Of a stretch of DNA of 16,332 nt, positions 14,071 through 16,332 are shown piece after piece. The notes under the pieces are model-generated. The model did not search any database and was not told the DNA's origin. It saw nothing but the letters and a program-made list of their open reading frames with translations. Position 1 is the stretch's first letter. Each line of letters opens with the position of its first letter. A program made the translations under genes and the position numbers. This stretch comes from Acidocella sp. (GTDB lineage Bacteria > Pseudomonadota > Alphaproteobacteria > Acetobacterales > Acetobacteraceae), in assembly GCA_029077775.1 (NCBI GenBank), contig JAQNCU010000021.1:1-16332 (forward strand). Reading direction: 5' to 3'.

Positions 14071-14286
14071 ATGGCCCAGTCCACGCCGTTACAATTCACC
14101 GTCCCGGACATGGATTGTGAATCCTGTGTGAGATCGATCACCAAAGCGGTGCACCGCGTGGAGCCCGCAGCGGCGGTGACCGCCGATCTTGCCACCAAGC
14201 TTGTGATGATCGGCGGTTCTGGCGACGCGCATGAGTATATCGCCGCGATCCAAGATGCCGGGTTCACCGTACAGGCGGCGGGCTGA
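14071..14286 (+). CDS. HMA-domain heavy-metal (copper chaperone-like) protein
   Basis: The 71-aa protein is a lone heavy-metal-associated domain with the core VPDMDCESC (Cys16, Cys19), followed by a helix and a C-terminal AIQDAGFTVQ strand. It has no signal peptide, so it acts in the cytoplasm. In copper systems such proteins (CopZ type) deliver Cu(I) to CopA. The location next to divergent copA supports that role, which is inference. MDCESC is unlike the MTCGHC-type CopZ motif and closer to CopA/MerP-style sites, so another metal is possible. A strong Shine-Dalgarno (AAGGAG, about 14059-14064) fixes the ATG. The dispersed repeat lies directly upstream. The gene converges with the DUF3429 gene 23 bases further on. 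Confidence 0.88.
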   Translation: MAQSTPLQFTVPDMDCESCVRSITKAVHRVEPAAAVTADLATKLVMIGGSGDAHEYIAAIQDAGFTVQAAG

Positions 14287-14309
14287 CGCCTCCCCCGGAT
14301 CTGGCCAAA

Positions 14310-14813
14310 TCAGGCGAGACGCATTCCGCTTAATACGGCGAACAACACAATCAGCAGCGTGACCAGCACAACAACCGATACCGCCCAGCGCAGCGCCAGA
14401 TAATTCCCCGCCACCACATTGCGCCCACGCCCGATGGTTTCCACCACGATGGTGATAAAAAACCCGGCGAGCAGCAAAAATAGCGCCAAAGCGGGCGCGT
14501 TGAAATGCAGCATCGCCGATAATGCCAGCCAACCGATCAGCGCAGGCACCACGCCGAAGACCAGCAATTGCCGCTCAGATTGCAGGGTGGCCGGACCCAG
14601 CGGCACCCCGTTCACCGGGTGCGCGCTGTCGCGCAGCGCAAAACCCCAATGCACCGCGCCAACAAACGACAAAATAACCGCGCCGTAGGATATCAAAACC
14701 TCGATGGCCGTCTGGCTCTCCACGGGGTCGAGCAGTACAATCGTCACCAATGCGAGAAATGGCACGACACCTGCCATGGTCAGCAGAACCGCGATCACGA
14801 ATGGCTGACGCAA
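14310..14813 (-). CDS. DUF3429-family membrane protein
   Basis: The 167-aa protein has about five hydrophobic segments: near residues 7-28, 37-58, 85-102, 107-125 and 143-163. It carries the family signature SYGAVILSFVGAVHWGFAL. DUF3429 proteins are inner-membrane proteins of unknown function. The start is a TTG at 14813, supported by GAGGAG eight bases upstream. It lies 41 bases after the stop of the TPR-sulfotransferase gene on the same strand, so co-transcription is possible. No function can be assigned. Confidence 0.85.
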   Translation of the reverse strand: MRQPFVIAVLLTMAGVVPFLALVTIVLLDPVESQTAIEVLISYGAVILSFVGAVHWGFALRDSAHPVNGVPLGPATLQSERQLLVFGVVPALIGWLALSAMLHFNAPALALFLLLAGFFITIVVETIGRGRNVVAGNYLALRWAVSVVVLVTLLIVLFAVLSGMRLA

Positions 14814-14854
14814 GGGTTTTTCTCCTCGGTTGCCAGCCCGCTCTGGTCTGGCCG

Positions 14855-16332
14855 TTATGGGTCTACCGTGTAACCTAGTCGCTCAATCAACGGACTCAAC
14901 CCCTCTAAAACGGGGGCCAAATGCGGCAGATAATGCCGGTAACGGTATCGAGCCCGGTCATAGAGTTTTTCAGTAACCTGCGCATAGCTCGCGGTGCGGG
15001 CGAAACGCTTATTCTCCTCAAACGCCAAACACCGTGCATCGAACGCCACACCGATAAAATCGAGCATCCGGCGCAACATGGCTTCCTGGTCCTGAACCAC
15101 CGCCTCATACGCCACAGGCAGATACCGCATGGTCAAATTTTCCCGGTAATGCGCCACCAGATCAGCCACCAGTTGATAATGCTTTGCGATGCTGGGTAAT
15201 TCCGAGGCACAATAATAGCCGTGGGTCAGATGATTGGCGTAAACTGAAAACACCACATCGAGCGGATGCCGCCCCAGATGGATGATCGGCGATTGCGGAA
15301 ACAGCAGCGAGATCAGGCCCAGATGCATCTCGTTCAGTGGCATTTTATCGGTAAAAAACCGTGCCCCCGGGCGCACGACGCCGCTCGCCTGCGCACGGTT
15401 CAGATAATAATCCCGCAGCTCATCCAGCCCCTGGCGCTGGTCGCCCATCCATAATTCGGTCAGTGCCTCGGGATAGGTGAGCGGGCTGCCGAGCAGCCTT
15501 GGCATCAATTCAGCGATGTCGTTGATAAAGGGCAATTCATCGCCGGCGGAAATCTCATCATGCACGCTGAGCATCTGCTCGACCAACGTGGTGCCGGACC
15601 GGGGGAACCCGACAATGAAAATCGGCTGGGCCATATCCGTCCGCAGGCCCGCCACCGGCAAGGCACCGAGCCGCTGGGCGGTGAAAAATTTCTGCAGCCG
15701 ATTGGCTATATCCGTCGCGTGGTCGGCCATATATCGCCGCGCCCCACCCTCCAGCGCGCGGGATTTCGAGGTCTCAAACGCCACGAAGGCCTCGTCATAC
15801 CGCCCCAGACTGTCCAGCAACCGGCCCTTTTCGGATAATTCCGCAGGCCCCAGCCCGTCTGCTGCTTTTTGCAGAATGCCCAGCGCAGCCTCGGTCTGCC
15901 CCATCCGGGAGAGCACAGTGGCACGGGTCAGTTCCACGCTCGGGTTGCCGGGCATCACGCGGTCAGCATTGTCGAGCAGATCGAGGGCCGCGGTAAAGTT
16001 GCGGTCCGCCTCCTCCAACCGCGCAAAGCCCAAAACCGTCTGGAGCACATCCGGCCGCAGCGCCATCGAGCGCAGATACAGCGCCCGCGCCTCTGCCGTC
16101 CGCCCCTGGTTTTTGAGATTCCATGCCAAATTGGCAAGCGTGATCGGCTCATCGCGCCCCGCAAGATCCAACACCCGCCGGTAATGATATTCCCCGATGA
16201 CGGGCCGGTTGGCCTCGGTCAGTACCAAACCCATGAGATTATGTGATTGCGCTATCTGTGGGGCGATCCGCACGGCATTGCGGGCATGGCGCTCGGCCTC
16301 GGCCAGATCGCGCTTGGCCAGCAGGATCAATG
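14855..16332 (-). CDS. TPR-repeat sulfotransferase-family protein, partial at right edge
   Basis: The frame runs off the right edge. The codon at 16330 is TTG and lies inside TPR-like sequence, so the true start is probably outside the window. The visible ~491 residues hold TPR repeats to about residue 190 (for example AEARALYLRSMALRP and EAALGILQKAADG). A sulfotransferase domain follows. The PAPS 5'-phosphosulfate loop is IVGFPRSGTTLVEQML (about 239-254), and the 3'-phosphate-binding segment is HLGRHPLDVVFSVYANH. This TPR plus Sulfotransfer_3 layout is common in proteobacteria; substrates are mostly unknown. The GDELPF and FTDKMPLNEMH segments fit the family. The C-terminus is complete. Confidence 0.88.
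   Translation of the reverse strand, partial: LILLAKRDLAEAERHARNAVRIAPQIAQSHNLMGLVLTEANRPVIGEYHYRRVLDLAGRDEPITLANLAWNLKNQGRTAEARALYLRSMALRPDVLQTVLGFARLEEADRNFTAALDLLDNADRVMPGNPSVELTRATVLSRMGQTEAALGILQKAADGLGPAELSEKGRLLDSLGRYDEAFVAFETSKSRALEGGARRYMADHATDIANRLQKFFTAQRLGALPVAGLRTDMAQPIFIVGFPRSGTTLVEQMLSVHDEISAGDELPFINDIAELMPRLLGSPLTYPEALTELWMGDQRQGLDELRDYYLNRAQASGVVRPGARFFTDKMPLNEMHLGLISLLFPQSPIIHLGRHPLDVVFSVYANHLTHGYYCASELPSIAKHYQLVADLVAHYRENLTMRYLPVAYEAVVQDQEAMLRRMLDFIGVAFDARCLAFEENKRFARTASYAQVTEKLYDRARYRYRHYLPHLAPVLEGLSPLIERLGYTVDP

Overview
The window looks like a high-GC alphaproteobacterial chromosome segment, most likely from the Acetobacteraceae. The evidence is codon usage, the mix of gene families, the AT-rich hairpin repeats between genes and frequent TTG starts. 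The family assignment is inference. No phage, plasmid, IS or CRISPR gene is visible, and I see no rRNA or tRNA.

Left part (1-5211). A membrane-anchored GH17 glucanase/glucan-modifying protein runs off the left edge on the minus strand. Its last ~25 visible codons switch abruptly to an acyl-CoA synthetase (AMP-binding) sequence. A HlyC/CorC-family CBS-domain membrane protein follows on the plus strand; its stop codon lies inside a ~191-bp dispersed repeat. Next, on the minus strand, an amidase-signature hydrolase and a short FAD/NAD oxidoreductase form a pair. A rhodanese-domain protein diverges from the amidase.

Middle (5212-11119, all minus strand). In transcription order this holds a RhlE-like DEAD-box RNA helicase with a 24-bp tandem repeat in its tail, glutaryl-CoA dehydrogenase overlapping it by ATGA, an L-lysine 2-monooxygenase-like flavoenzyme and a TrmA/RlmD-like RNA methyltransferase. 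Lysine monooxygenase makes 5-aminovaleramide, an amidase could make 5-aminovalerate, and glutaryl-CoA dehydrogenase acts after glutarate activation. Three genes of a lysine-to-crotonyl-CoA route (the Dav/5-aminovalerate route) may therefore lie within 6 kb, with an amidase-signature enzyme possibly replacing the usual nitrilase-type DavA.

Right part (11286-16332). This is a copper homeostasis module: copA (P1B-1 ATPase) overlaps cueR by ATGA, a textbook CueR-type promoter lies directly before copA, and a divergent 71-aa copper-chaperone-like HMA protein follows. The second copy of the ~191-bp repeat lies between the copA promoter and the HMA gene. A DUF3429 membrane protein and a TPR-sulfotransferase, open at the right edge, end the window.

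The two repeat copies are ~97% identical, in direct orientation and ~11.9 kb apart. They are the clearest unexplained structure here. The GH17/acyl-CoA synthetase junction is either a real fusion or, more likely, a chimeric contig end.
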